This document shows, piece by piece, positions 9,565-18,190 of a stretch of DNA of 58,375 nt. The stretch spans positions 1 to 58,375 of the forward strand of contig DADR01000044.1 in the NCBI GenBank assembly GCA_002495055.1. Reading direction: 5' to 3'. The first letter of the stretch is position 1. Each line of letters starts with the position of its first letter. Made by a program: the position numbers and the translations under genes. Under the pieces are notes generated by a model. It ran no database searches. It saw only the letters and a list, made by a program, of their open reading frames with translations, and was not told the origin of the DNA. The DNA comes from Methanoregula sp. UBA247 (GTDB lineage Archaea; Halobacteriota; Methanomicrobia; Methanomicrobiales; Methanospirillaceae).

Positions 9565-9705
9565 ATGATAACTGTTGCTGAAACTTGCTGTAATTATATC
9601 CTCCCCAAACTCTATGAAGCGGATTGGATTATCGAGCAGATCAGCAAACACAAATTAACGCGGCAGGATCGAATTCGAAATTACAGGCTGGGGATTTTCT
9701 CATGA
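9565..9705 (+). pseudogene. HsdR (type I restriction) N-terminal remnant
   Basis: A 46-residue frame from ATG 9565 to TGA 9703-9705 reads ETCCNYILPKLYEADW then IIEQISKHK. This matches the well-known N-terminal pattern of type I restriction R subunits (ADTCRKYVLPKLYxAGW...xQISEQ). The match ends where HsdR would continue into its nuclease domain (TFTDGRI), and no further restriction genes are present. Read as a decayed fragment of a lost type I restriction system. The identification comes from memory of the motif only. Confidence 0.5.
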
Positions 9706-9727
9706 TACAGGGGAGTTGAACTCTGGT

Positions 9728-11248
9728 ATGAGCCTTCTGTTTCCTGGCGTCGTCCTCATCACCGCGCTCCTCTATTTCTTTATAACTCCGGACATTGCCA
9801 AAAACCGGCATATCATATTAAGAGCGTGCTTTGCCATAGCAGCAGCGGCCGGCAGTTTCATCCTGTTATATCTCATCCAGCTCCCATTCACCGGGTTCAA
9901 TTTGCTGCTCTGGCTTTCGATTAATGCGGTAATAGCCCTTAATCTTAACAGCGCCTTTACCAACAATAAGAGAGGGGCCTTAATCTCGGGAGTTGCCTTG
10001 GGATTGATCATACTCCTCTGGATCGGCGGAATTACCCTTCTTTCCGCCATGACTGCAACCCAGCTGGCAGCCGCACCGGACGTAATGGTTGTTACCGGCC
10101 CGTCAGACATCATCAACAGCAGCCATATACGACTGGTCAGTTACGAGACCGCCCAGTGGCGCAGCGATAAAGTCATCGGCTCGCTCGGGTACAAGTCAGA
10201 GATTACCGAACCGGATATCCAGACCCTGAACGGCACCCTCGTATGGATCACCCCTCTCGATTACTCCGGATTCCTGATCAAAGCATGGTCGTATGCCGAT
10301 GAAGGCACGGGCGGGTATGTCATCGTCAATGCCGAGGACCCGAAAGCCGAAGCTCAGATGGTATCCATCAACCGCATGATCTATACCCGCGGTGCTCTGC
10401 TCGGAAACGAGGTCAACCGCCGCGTATGGGAACAGCACCCTGAGTACCTGCAGATGGAAACCACGTTCCAGCTTGACGACAGGATGCAGCCGAAATATGT
10501 GATCAATCTGGCTGAACCTATGTTCTACGGATGCATCGGGGAACGGCCGGTTGGCATTGCCACCATCGATCCCATTACCGGGTATGTGGAGTTCTACCGC
10601 CTCGGCGATCAACCTGAATGGATCCAGCGCGTATGGAGCGAAACCACAACCGAAGACTGGATTGGATGGTGGGGCCGCTATCAACTCGGCTGGTGGAATT
10701 CCATATTAGAACAGCGGGATGTCAAGATTCTCTCCGGTATTGACGGGCCTGATGTATTTCTCGTGAATGGCAGGGATGGAAATCTCTACTGGTTCGGAAC
10801 GGTGTCGAATCCTGGGACTGACACGTCCATGGTCGGGTACATGCTGACCGATGTCAAGACCGGCAGGTTCACATTCCATGAAACACCGGGCTACTATAAC
10901 GATCTGGGCGCAGCTCAAAACGTGCACCAGAACCCCGAAGTGGCCAAAGCGCCTGACCTGGAAGTAGTCCAGCCTATCATGTATGTCATCGACAATCAGG
11001 AGGTCTGGATTATTCCGGTTATAACCCCAAGTGGTGAACAGACATTGGTCGGTCTTGTTGAAGCCAAGAGCGGCACTACCTACATCGGGCCAACTCTGCA
11101 GAATGTGCTTGGCCAGTGGCGTGGGACTAAGGGTATCGAGGAAAGTGGATCCGGCACGGATTCCGGTATAACCCTGAAAGACAAGATCGCAAAGATTCGG
11201 AAACTGCTGGATGAGATCGAGGCAGAATCAGTTGCGGAGGATACCTGA
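9728..11248 (+). CDS. membrane protein with large extracytoplasmic domain
   Basis: About 506 residues. Four hydrophobic segments lie in the first 120 residues (LLFPGVVLITALLYFFI, then ILRACFAIAAAAGSFILLYL, FNLLLWLSINAVIALNL and GVALGLIILLWIGGITLL). A soluble domain of about 350 residues rich in Trp, Tyr and Gly follows, with a short charged coiled-coil-like end (KDKIAKIRKLLDEIEAE). I do not recognise the family. An upstream in-frame TTG at 9716 touches the SD (GGGGAG, 9710-9715), so the ATG at 9728, twelve bases after the SD, is preferred. Codon use is GC-rich and regular, unlike the decayed DNA on both sides, so this is a real, maintained gene. Confidence 0.8.
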   Translation: MSLLFPGVVLITALLYFFITPDIAKNRHIILRACFAIAAAAGSFILLYLIQLPFTGFNLLLWLSINAVIALNLNSAFTNNKRGALISGVALGLIILLWIGGITLLSAMTATQLAAAPDVMVVTGPSDIINSSHIRLVSYETAQWRSDKVIGSLGYKSEITEPDIQTLNGTLVWITPLDYSGFLIKAWSYADEGTGGYVIVNAEDPKAEAQMVSINRMIYTRGALLGNEVNRRVWEQHPEYLQMETTFQLDDRMQPKYVINLAEPMFYGCIGERPVGIATIDPITGYVEFYRLGDQPEWIQRVWSETTTEDWIGWWGRYQLGWWNSILEQRDVKILSGIDGPDVFLVNGRDGNLYWFGTVSNPGTDTSMVGYMLTDVKTGRFTFHETPGYYNDLGAAQNVHQNPEVAKAPDLEVVQPIMYVIDNQEVWIIPVITPSGEQTLVGLVEAKSGTTYIGPTLQNVLGQWRGTKGIEESGSGTDSGITLKDKIAKIRKLLDEIEAESVAEDT

Positions 11249-11469
11249 GCAATCAACCATGTTGATGTTATCAGGAATGCATAGGTAACCTTTAAATACC
11301 CATAAAATCGAGTCCGGGTTGACCATTGAAAATGCTCGATAAACGGGTTACCAGTGAGGGGTTGTTTGGGAGGTACGCAGTATTCATTGGATCAAACGAT
11401 GCGAACGTTCCAGGAATCAGGTGGATCGATGAAAAAAGAAAGATCAATGAATATTTTTCCAGTTTAATC

Positions 11470-11652
11470 ACATGATTCGGTTGCCATTTGTGAGATTAAC
11501 CATCATATTTTTTTTAAAAATAATCGAAAACTTACCCGATTCGGGGGCTCTTCGCATTACCCCTTGAGATATATCATCAACGACGATAACGGCCTAGAGA
11601 AATGCACAGCGAGGACCACAACTGTCCCCGTATTAACGACAGAGTGTAGATG
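11470..11652 (+). repeat. dispersed repeat, copy 6, long form
   Basis: A second long copy: CATGATTCGGTTGCCATTTG, AT-rich spacer, CCCGATTCGGGGG, CCCCTTGAGATATATCATCA, GATAACGGCC, AGCGAGGACCACAACTGTCC, CCGTATTAACGACAGAG. The last about 40 bases match copy 4 at nearly every position. The rest of 11249-11469 shows no recognisable feature. Confidence 0.75.
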
Positions 11653-11892
11653 TCTTTTCGTTCTGCCATTTTTATACGAATAATTTACGCAGTTCCTGCA
11701 CTTGGCTCAACATCCTGGTGCTCTACATCACCCACGATACCCCGCGAGGCTGAGCCCATCGGAACAACTTTTGCGGGGATGGCGGCAGGAAACCTCAAAA
11801 ACATCGAAACAACAGAGGAGGCATTCAGGATAATCCGGGCTCAAGTGCTCGAGGGAACTGGGAATTTTTTAACGATCATGATGAATCCTTAA
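11650..11892 (+). other. possible small ORF or gene relic
   Basis: An 80-codon frame beginning at the end of a repeat copy. Its second half (GTTFAGMAAGNLKNIETTEE, then AFRIIRAQVLEG) looks like ordinary protein, while the first 35 codons are low in coding character. There is no SD and I recognise no family. It may be the tail of a decayed gene. The stretch 11893-12008 after it holds only AT-rich sequence. Confidence 0.25.
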
Positions 11893-12008
11893 AAGGAAAT
11901 GAACATGCCCTACCTTAAGGGGCGTAATTAGGTTGGGGATCATCTACCCAACCTCCCGCATGTATTAGCTATTCTCAGTTACGTATTGGTTAATATTGTA
12001 ACGTCCGA

Positions 12009-12617
12009 TTATGGCAGAAGTGCCTGAAAGATTCCCCCCATATGTCGGAACTGGGCTCCCAGCTGGTCACCGAAACTGGCCAGGATATCCTGACCATTCC
12101 CCTTGGGGATACCGAACCGGGTCTGAACCGAATCTGCCGTTCCATTCTGCTGTTGAACGGAATCAGAATTCAGCCGGATCTGGTCCCGGGTCATATTCCG
12201 TACCATGTCTTGATCCTTCTCGCAGTCCTGGTTGCAGGAACGATTCTGGAGCATCTGGCCAGCGCCGTTTCCCGCTTCCTGGTTTTTACCAGCGAGACCG
12301 GATTCAGAATTCAACCGGATCTGGTCCCGGGTCATATTCCGTACCATATCTTGATCCTGATCACAGGCCTGGTCGCAGGAACGGTTCTGGAGCATCCGGG
12401 CATCGCCGTTCTGAATTGCGCTTCCGCTCCCCTGGCCCTGGCCATTCTGGAATTTCTCCTGGGCTGTTGCGGTATCTGCCATCTGGTGCTGTACATTCAG
12501 GCAGTTACCTGCCTCGTTGCCAATGCCTTGTCCTTGCCCCTGCTGTCCCGCTGCCATGACGGCAGATGGTGCAAGGATAAGAACCAGCATTGCACACAGT
12601 GCTATCTTCTTAAACAT
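12009..12617 (-). CDS. secreted Q/N-rich repeat protein
   Basis: About 202 residues from the ATG that has GGA nine bases upstream (MFKKIALCAM...). Longer starts upstream lack a placed SD. A signal segment ends SAVMAAG. The mature protein is rich in Gln, Asn, Gly, Asp and Met and contains an internal 47-residue duplication: MLQNRSC(D/N)Q, then QDMVRNMTRDQIRLNS, twice. The duplicated units keep four Cys (RSCDQAC and RSCNQDC), which could form disulphides or bind metal; this is inference. No family is recognised. Its signal resembles that of the DUF2202 gene at 16143. It lies downstream of and on the same strand as the membrane-tethered regulator, so the pair may be linked in function. Confidence 0.7.
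   Translation of the reverse strand: MFKKIALCAMLVLILAPSAVMAAGQQGQGQGIGNEAGNCLNVQHQMADTATAQEKFQNGQGQGSGSAIQNGDARMLQNRSCDQACDQDQDMVRNMTRDQIRLNSESGLAGKNQEAGNGAGQMLQNRSCNQDCEKDQDMVRNMTRDQIRLNSDSVQQQNGTADSVQTRFGIPKGNGQDILASFGDQLGAQFRHMGGIFQALLP
12161..12396 (-). repeat. tandem duplication inside the Q/N-rich gene
   Basis: Two DNA copies of about 95 bp (12161-12254 and 12302-12396) with a 141-bp (47-codon) period. Both include GGATCTGGTCCCGGGTCATA followed by TTCCGTACCAT. They encode the MLQNRSC...MVRNMTRDQIRLN unit. The high DNA identity suggests a recent duplication. Confidence 0.75.
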
Positions 12618-12791
12618 AGTTTTCATTCCTGGCGGGTGTGGATCGACTGATCCCGGTTCACCCGGTGCCATCAAACCATCAGCAGGGGTTATCAAACCTT
12701 TTCCCGGACGGTAAGCTACACATCCGCCCAGTCAGGAAATGGGGTGAGAGAATCCGAAAACAAGAAAGAAGGGCAAAAAATGATGAGAGAC

Positions 12792-14183
12792 TCATCCAGC
12801 GGTGGCTGAAAGTGGCCTTGCTTCAACCCCGCTGTGCATCATGACCGGAGCCTGGCTCATAGCCTTTTTGATTGTCAGGGCAGCTTCTGCGGTAAGGTAA
12901 TAGTGGTTTGACCTGCCCGGGAACCGGTTCACCACGACTCTATCTTCTATCAGATTGTCCATCTGCCGGGTGACCGATGGGCCGGAGATCGCCAGAGCAT
13001 CTGCAAGATGCTGGCGGGTCAGTCCCGGGTGCTGGTAGAGCAGCCAGAGGATCTCGCGTGGGGTATCGGACCAGATATAGTGGAACATCATGTGCTCAAA
13101 CTGACTGTATGCTCCTTTGTTCTGGAAGTATCGGACAACTCCCGGGCGGGAAAAGCAGCTGATCTTTCCGGTTGCTACGAGTCTGTCCACGTGATACCGC
13201 AGGGTATTTTCATTGATACCGGTCATATCAGAAAGTGTTTTCACATCAATACCGGGCGTTGCGGTGATTGCCTGGTATATGACCTGTCGTGCATCATGCT
13301 CCAGCACATTCTTCTTCGAAATTCTTCGGAATCCTCCGATTAACAGCATGTTGAGAGGGAAGAGCGATTGCACAGAGAAAGAGGAAGGTGCAGGGTCGGA
13401 AACAATGGGGTTGAGTATCCGGATCAGGATCCCGATCCGTTTGGACTTTTGCCGTGAGGTAGTCTCCTCTTTAGTTTCGTCACGGGTCTGGCCTGGTGAC
13501 GTAGGGAGCGGGCTTGCCTGTGCAGGACCGCAGGGATAACTACTGGATTGTGCGGGGGGTCCGTGTTGTTGCCGTTGCGGGGCTGATCCACGATTGCCAC
13601 CCGGTACAGGAGTATAACTGTTCTCGCCCCCGTATACCGATCGGGCGACAACTGCACCACCTGGCGATACCATCATACCGGCAAGTCTCCCTGATTCTTT
13701 GGATTGTCCCTTGGCATCAGGAGTGCCTGCTGCACCTTCCCCTTGGGATCTCTGTGGAGATCCCAGGTCTCCGGCTGATTCAGCACGTCCGTTATTACCG
13801 AGATCAGATCGGCCGGAAGAGGCTCCTGACTGAGCTGATGAAGGTGAAGATCCGGTTTTAACATTCACCGTCCCGGATTGTGTGCTCTTGTCGATCGAAG
13901 ACGAACGGTCCAGGGCTTTGCCAGAGGTTGTCAGCTCAGGTCCCGTCTGGGCAAACAACTGCGAAGTGGCACTGCTGCCGGTATCGATGCCCGATGCTTT
14001 TCCGAAAGAGTCAGAGGAAGTACCAATAGACGATCCCGAAAAAGACACGTTGCCTTGGGCACTATGGTCGGTCATCGGCGATGAAGACCCGGTCTGGGAA
14101 GCATGGGCAGCCTGTGCTGGCAGGCATACAATAAGAATACCCAGCGCCAGGATCAGGATTACCCGGCCGAATTCCCCGTTCAT
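12792..14183 (-). CDS. membrane-tethered double winged-helix regulator
   Basis: A 463-residue protein. A signal/anchor at residues about 7-27 (VILILALGILIVCLPAQA) is followed by about 230 residues of Ser/Gly/Thr/Pro-rich, probably extracytoplasmic sequence, then a second hydrophobic stretch near FSVQSLFPLNMLLIGGF. After it come two winged-helix domains: one around DVKTLSDMTGINENTLRYHV and one around TRQHLADALAISGPSVTRQM. The arrangement implies signal input outside and DNA binding inside, a one-component transmembrane regulator as is common in methanogens. The adjacent repeat-protein gene is a plausible target. Confidence 0.8.
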   Translation of the reverse strand: MNGEFGRVILILALGILIVCLPAQAAHASQTGSSSPMTDHSAQGNVSFSGSSIGTSSDSFGKASGIDTGSSATSQLFAQTGPELTTSGKALDRSSSIDKSTQSGTVNVKTGSSPSSAQSGASSGRSDLGNNGRAESAGDLGSPQRSQGEGAAGTPDAKGQSKESGRLAGMMVSPGGAVVARSVYGGENSYTPVPGGNRGSAPQRQQHGPPAQSSSYPCGPAQASPLPTSPGQTRDETKEETTSRQKSKRIGILIRILNPIVSDPAPSSFSVQSLFPLNMLLIGGFRRISKKNVLEHDARQVIYQAITATPGIDVKTLSDMTGINENTLRYHVDRLVATGKISCFSRPGVVRYFQNKGAYSQFEHMMFHYIWSDTPREILWLLYQHPGLTRQHLADALAISGPSVTRQMDNLIEDRVVVNRFPGRSNHYYLTAEAALTIKKAMSQAPVMMHSGVEARPLSATAG

Positions 14184-14339
14184 TCAGGTACACTATGCAG
14201 AAAAGTTCCTTAAATACAATCTCATAGCGGCAGCTACATATCAGGTCAAAATCGGTTTATTGACGAGAAATTTTCAAGGGTTCCCTTTCGGGCGGGAGGT
14301 TTGATATCTTTTGTACCACATGGTAATGTATCGGGAAGT

Positions 14340-15659
14340 ATGTCTCCGGAACACCCTGAACCTACAGGATTGAAACGGGAGATTGGCCTGTTTGGAGCTA
14401 CAGCGCTCGGTATCGGAGCAATTATCGGATCAGGAATTTTCGTTGTAACGGGAATCGTTGCGGGTATTGCCGGACCGGCGATAATTATCTCTGTCCTGAT
14501 TGCCGGGATCATCGCCCTGTTCTCCGCATTGAGCGTTGCAGAACTGAGTGCATATCTCCCTGAAGAAGGCGGAACCTACGCGTACGCCCAGAAACTGATT
14601 TCACCATTTGCAGGATTTATCGCCGGCTGGATCTGGATCTTTTCAAACATCTTTGTCGGAGCTGCGGTCTCGCTGGGCTTTGCCCATTATTTTGTGACCC
14701 TGTTTCCGGCTATCCCGGTAAAAGGTATCGCGGTAATAATCTGCCTGATCTTTATCATCATTAATTATGTCGGTCTGAAAGAATCGACAATACTTAATAA
14801 TACCCTCGTTACGCTCAAGGTGCTCATTCTTCTCTTTTTTGTGATATACGGTTTGGGATATTTCAGCGGCGGTCACGTCACTCCGTTTGCACCAGCGGGA
14901 ATGTCAGGAATTCTCAGCGGTGCTGCACTCATCTTTTTTGCTTATACTGGTTTTGCCCGTGTTACCATCATGGCCGAAGAAGTAAAAGACCCGGAAAAGA
15001 CCATCCCCCGTTCAATCTACCTCGCACTTGCGATCTCCACGGTCCTCTATATCCTCGTCAGCGTGATTGCCGTGGGGCTTGTCGGTGCACCCGGTCTTTC
15101 GCAGTCGGGATCTCCTTTAGCTGCTGCAATCGGCGTTACTGGCACTCCATCTGCAGTCCTTCTCATATCATCCGGTGCGATGATCGCGACAGCAAGTGTG
15201 CTCCTGATAACTATCATGGGGATATCACGAATCATGTTTGCGATGGCACGAAAGGGAGACCTCCCGGCATTTCTCAGCCGGGTAAACCCCCGGTTCAGCA
15301 CACCGCATTATGCAATCTGGATATCAGGGGCATTTATGATTGCAGCAATCCTTCTTGCCGATCTGACATTAGTCATCGCAGTCAGCACGTTTGCGATGCT
15401 GGTATTCTACCTGATTGCTAATATCGCCGCGTTCAGACTTCCTTTAAAATACCGAAAGTATTCTCCATTTGTCCCGGTTACGGGTGCAGTTTCCTGCATC
15501 GGGTTGATTGCATTCCTCACAATCAATTCCTGGATTATCGGCATTATCGGACTGATTATAGGAATCATCTGGTACGGTATACAACGACGGATTAACCGGC
15601 AATCACGGTCTGCCATCATAAGCTGTTTTATTATTTTTGTCACATTAAAAGAATCATGA
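14340..15659 (+). CDS. APC-family amino acid permease
   Basis: About 439 residues with some 12 hydrophobic helices. The diagnostic APC TM1 motif GIGAIIGSGIFVVTGIVAG is near the N-terminus, followed by LPEEGGTYAYAQKLI (TM3 region), FFAYTGFARVTIMAEEVKDP (TM6 region) and SRIMFAMARKGDLPAFLSRV. It is probably a proton-coupled amino acid or polyamine importer; the substrate cannot be read. An in-frame TTG at 14301 adjoins a GGAGGT with no spacer. The ATG at 14340 with GGGA a few bases upstream is chosen, though the longer form is possible. A DUF4405 gene follows after nine bases. Confidence 0.9.
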   Translation: MSPEHPEPTGLKREIGLFGATALGIGAIIGSGIFVVTGIVAGIAGPAIIISVLIAGIIALFSALSVAELSAYLPEEGGTYAYAQKLISPFAGFIAGWIWIFSNIFVGAAVSLGFAHYFVTLFPAIPVKGIAVIICLIFIIINYVGLKESTILNNTLVTLKVLILLFFVIYGLGYFSGGHVTPFAPAGMSGILSGAALIFFAYTGFARVTIMAEEVKDPEKTIPRSIYLALAISTVLYILVSVIAVGLVGAPGLSQSGSPLAAAIGVTGTPSAVLLISSGAMIATASVLLITIMGISRIMFAMARKGDLPAFLSRVNPRFSTPHYAIWISGAFMIAAILLADLTLVIAVSTFAMLVFYLIANIAAFRLPLKYRKYSPFVPVTGAVSCIGLIAFLTINSWIIGIIGLIIGIIWYGIQRRINRQSRSAIISCFIIFVTLKES

Positions 15660-15668
15660 GGATACTCA

Positions 15669-15965
15669 ATGAAACGAATAACTATCAATGCACTTGTGGA
15701 TATCGGATGCCTGATCACCTTCATCCCGTCGCTTATCTCAGGGCTTGTCCTGTATTTTGTTCTCCCCTCCGGTGGCGGGCCGGGCAGCGGCTGGACTACG
15801 TACCTTGGAATCGCTCGTAACCAGTGGGTGACCATGCATAACAATTCAAGTCTTATATTTGCGGCGCTGTTGATCATCCACCTTGTTCTGCACTGGATGT
15901 TTTTCCGGAATATCAGGAAATGTTTCGTTTCGAAAGGCAAAGAGGAATGTGAAAACCTGCAATGA
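15669..15965 (+). CDS. DUF4405 membrane protein
   Basis: A 98-residue protein with two hydrophobic helices (about residues 8-31 and 59-78). The conserved His/Trp pattern RNQWVTMHNNSSLIFAALLI then IHLVLHW is typical of DUF4405, a cytochrome b561-like fragment that may bind haem through its His residues (family inference). It starts nine bases after the permease with GAGG before the ATG, so the two are probably co-transcribed. Confidence 0.8.
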   Translation: MKRITINALVDIGCLITFIPSLISGLVLYFVLPSGGGPGSGWTTYLGIARNQWVTMHNNSSLIFAALLIIHLVLHWMFFRNIRKCFVSKGKEECENLQ

Positions 15966-16142
15966 AAAAATCGTTAACGAATTGTGATCCATACCCGATG
16001 ATTTAAACCGATCAGAACCGGGCGCAAGAGCCTTTGGTAGCTTACCGCGTCAGAAATCGTTTATTATCATACTCTAACCAAACATGAGGAACCGGGATAA
16101 CCAGGAAATTCCTGCAAATACCGGTACCGTGGAGCGAAAAAA

Positions 16143-16733
16143 ATGATGAAAAAATTTAGCATCTTTGCCCTCCTTGCCCTGATCCTTCTCCCTGCTGGTG
16201 TCATGGCAGCTGGAGCTCAGGCAATGGGTCCAATGGCCGGAAACCCTGATAGTAGGGCAGCCACTGTTTCAGTCAGTTCCGCCCAGACTCTGGCACTGAC
16301 AGATGATGAAACCCATTGGCTGACTTATATGCGTGAAGAAGAGAAAGTAGCGAGAGACGTTTATCTCTCTCTGAACGATACGTGGAATTTACGCATCTTT
16401 AAAAACATCGCTGTGAGCGAGCAGACGCATATGGATGCCATAAAAACTCTGCTCTATAAGTATAACATTCCGGATCCGGCAGCAGGCAATGGAATAGGTG
16501 AATTTTCTAACCCGGAACTCCAGAAACTCTACAATGAACTGATTCAGCAGGGAAGCATTTCAAAGGTTGAAGCACTCAGGGTGGGTGTAATCATCGAAGA
16601 GATGGATATCCATGACCTGAACGAAGGTATCGCTACAACCCAACACAATGATATCAAGACCGTTTATAGCAACCTTTTACAGGGCTCCCTAAATCATCTC
16701 GATGCTTTCGAATCTACTCTGACGAAGTATTGA
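16143..16733 (+). CDS. secreted DUF2202 ferritin-like protein
   Basis: A 196-residue protein with a signal (residues 1-22, ending GVMAAG) and a helical DUF2202 domain. The metal-site-like pattern EEEKVARDVYLSLNDTW, then SEQTHMDAI, VIIEEMDIHDLNEGI and LNHLDAFE is typical of the ferritin-like superfamily, where Glu and His would bind a di-iron centre. Function is unknown; oxidative or metal stress is a reasonable guess. An SD GGAG lies eight bases before tandem ATGATG starts. Single gene, followed by a dispersed repeat copy. Confidence 0.9.
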   Translation: MMKKFSIFALLALILLPAGVMAAGAQAMGPMAGNPDSRAATVSVSSAQTLALTDDETHWLTYMREEEKVARDVYLSLNDTWNLRIFKNIAVSEQTHMDAIKTLLYKYNIPDPAAGNGIGEFSNPELQKLYNELIQQGSISKVEALRVGVIIEEMDIHDLNEGIATTQHNDIKTVYSNLLQGSLNHLDAFESTLTKY

Positions 16734-16769
16734 GACTCAAATAGTATCTTTTTTAAAAAAGTTACTTTT

Positions 16770-16862
16770 AAAACGTGAAAATTCATCGATTTTTGCATAA
16801 AACAGGTCCAATCCGGTCGCCATTTTTATTATCAAGGGCATCATTTTGAGTCGATAAATTAT
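16770..16862 (+). repeat. dispersed repeat family, copy 7
   Basis: A near full-length copy: AACGTGAAAATTCATCGATT, TTTGCATAAAACAGGTCC, AATCCGGTCGCCATTTTTAT, TATCAAGGGCATC. It ends in an integrase box I remnant. It lies 36 bases after the DUF2202 stop. The remainder of 16891-17127 shows no supported gene. Confidence 0.75.
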
Positions 16863-16890
16863 GAGTCTGCCAGAATCGGGGTGGTGTTGT
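16848..16890 (+). pseudogene. second integrase box I remnant
   Basis: In the frame running out of repeat copy 7 the sequence reads INYESARIGVVLF, close to the tyrosine recombinase box I (LYESGARIGEVL). The SARIG core is shared with the fragment at 5507, but with different codons (GCA CGG versus GCC AGA). The likeness is therefore at protein level, as expected of homologous genes. The frame then decays. Too short for certainty. Confidence 0.4.
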
Positions 16891-17127
16891 TTCGCTGTTT
16901 TTCCTGGTTGCCCTGTTGGTACCACGTGTGTCGCGTACGACAGCAGCAAAGGAAAACCATGAGATTTGTTCCGGTTTGGAATAAAATCATGAGCAGGGAA
17001 CCGCGGAAATAAGCACCCTCTTTATCTGCGAACAGAACGCGGATAGAAGTTCGAATCCCCATAGCAGTATACTATCATGGGTTATGTTCTCAAGAGAAAT
17101 TGCGGGCCCGTGAGGTTCTTCTTTTTC

Positions 17128-17334
17128 TCAGGTATATTTCCGGTTCTGTTTCTTTTTCATGTGTTTATTCAATACGCATGATAGATGCAAGCCCAGGATT
17201 ATGAACCCCAGACAAAGAATTACCGCAATCATCCCACCAATTTGTCCCAAAGAAACACCAAGAACAGTATCTGATAATATTAATCCCCCGACTATTACCA
17301 CAATCCAAAGAACAGCCCAAAATAAAGTATCCAT
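17128..17334 (-). CDS. small two-helix membrane protein
   Basis: 68 residues from the ATG that is preceded by AGGGAAGG at a spacing of seven bases; longer in-frame starts lack such an SD. Two hydrophobic helices (LFWAVLWIVVIVGGLIL and GGMIAVILCLGFIILGLHL) are followed by a basic tail HMKKKQNRKYT. No family recognised. Confidence 0.6.
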   Translation of the reverse strand: MDTLFWAVLWIVVIVGGLILSDTVLGVSLGQIGGMIAVILCLGFIILGLHLSCVLNKHMKKKQNRKYT

Positions 17335-17544
17335 AAGCAGGCCTTCCCTGATAGACATACTATTCCGCGTAGATGATAAAATCTCGTGAAGCATTGGCAA
17401 TTACGACACAATTCGTAGGATTACTGAACAAAAATTGGAGGATTTATTGAAATGTGATTACCCAGTCACAGGGACGTACCATGAACAATTTCGGCCTGCA
17501 CCTGGCAGGGATTAGACAACTCAAAAAAAAGAGCTGTTACCGGG

Positions 17545-18075
17545 TCACAGGTTCATGAAGTAGATCGCACCGTTCAGCGCTGTGGCAAGACTCACCCATG
17601 CGATATAGGGAATAAGCAGGTACGCGGCACGCTTGTTCACCCGGTAAAAGACAATGATAGTAACCGCGATCATCATCCAGAGAAGGAGGATGTCAACAAG
17701 ACCGAGAAGGGGCGACCTGAGACCAAAGAAGAAGAAAGACCAGAGGACATTGAGGACGAACTGAACGCCGAACATACCAAGGGCAACCCGCACATCGCGG
17801 TGCTGTGTGCCGGATTCCCAGACAAGATAAAGCGCGATTCCCATAAGTACGAAGAGTGTTATCCACACCGGCGCAAAGACCCAGTTTGGGGGTGCGAAGA
17901 AGGGTTTCTGCAGAGTGGTATACCAGGACCCGGGCCCGGTGATAGTCACAAGGGAGCCGATACTTCCCACAATAACGCAGAGAAGTATTGCTGCTGCCAG
18001 CTTTGGAAACGAGCGTATCGTTGTCCGGTCGTAAGATTCCATACCCTCCTTCTTTTTCTCTCCCATATTAATCAT
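17545..18075 (-). CDS. tspO: TspO/MBR family tryptophan-rich sensory protein
   Basis: A 176-residue membrane protein with five hydrophobic helices and the TspO signatures: GSWYTTLQKPFFAPPNWVFA (loop 1), VWITLFVLMGIALYLVW, and VLNVLWSFFFFGLRSPLLGL. Homologs bind porphyrins and other tetrapyrroles or cholesterol; in an archaeon tetrapyrrole binding is plausible. A nearer ATG (18042, MESYDRT) sits directly after GGAGGGT and could be the start. No operon partner. Confidence 0.9.
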   Translation of the reverse strand: MINMGEKKKEGMESYDRTTIRSFPKLAAAILLCVIVGSIGSLVTITGPGSWYTTLQKPFFAPPNWVFAPVWITLFVLMGIALYLVWESGTQHRDVRVALGMFGVQFVLNVLWSFFFFGLRSPLLGLVDILLLWMMIAVTIIVFYRVNKRAAYLLIPYIAWVSLATALNGAIYFMNL

Positions 18076-18190
18076 TTAGATTATTTCCCTGCTATTGGGC
18101 ATAAAAAATATCAGGAGATGGTTGATGATTTTAATAAAAAAATTCAACCAGGATAAAACCTTAAATCCGAACCTTGCCTTTTGAAAATTA

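Noticed and set aside
12042..12650. Long + strand frame of 202 codons with hydrophobic stretches
   Set aside because: It is antisense to the Q/N-rich secreted gene, whose repeats and signal peptide are clear; the frame has no SD and mirrors the repeat.
17040..17072. T-loop-like GTTCGAATCC suggesting a tRNA 3' end
   Set aside because: The five bases before TTCGAAT do not pair with those after, and no acceptor, D or anticodon arms can be folded upstream.
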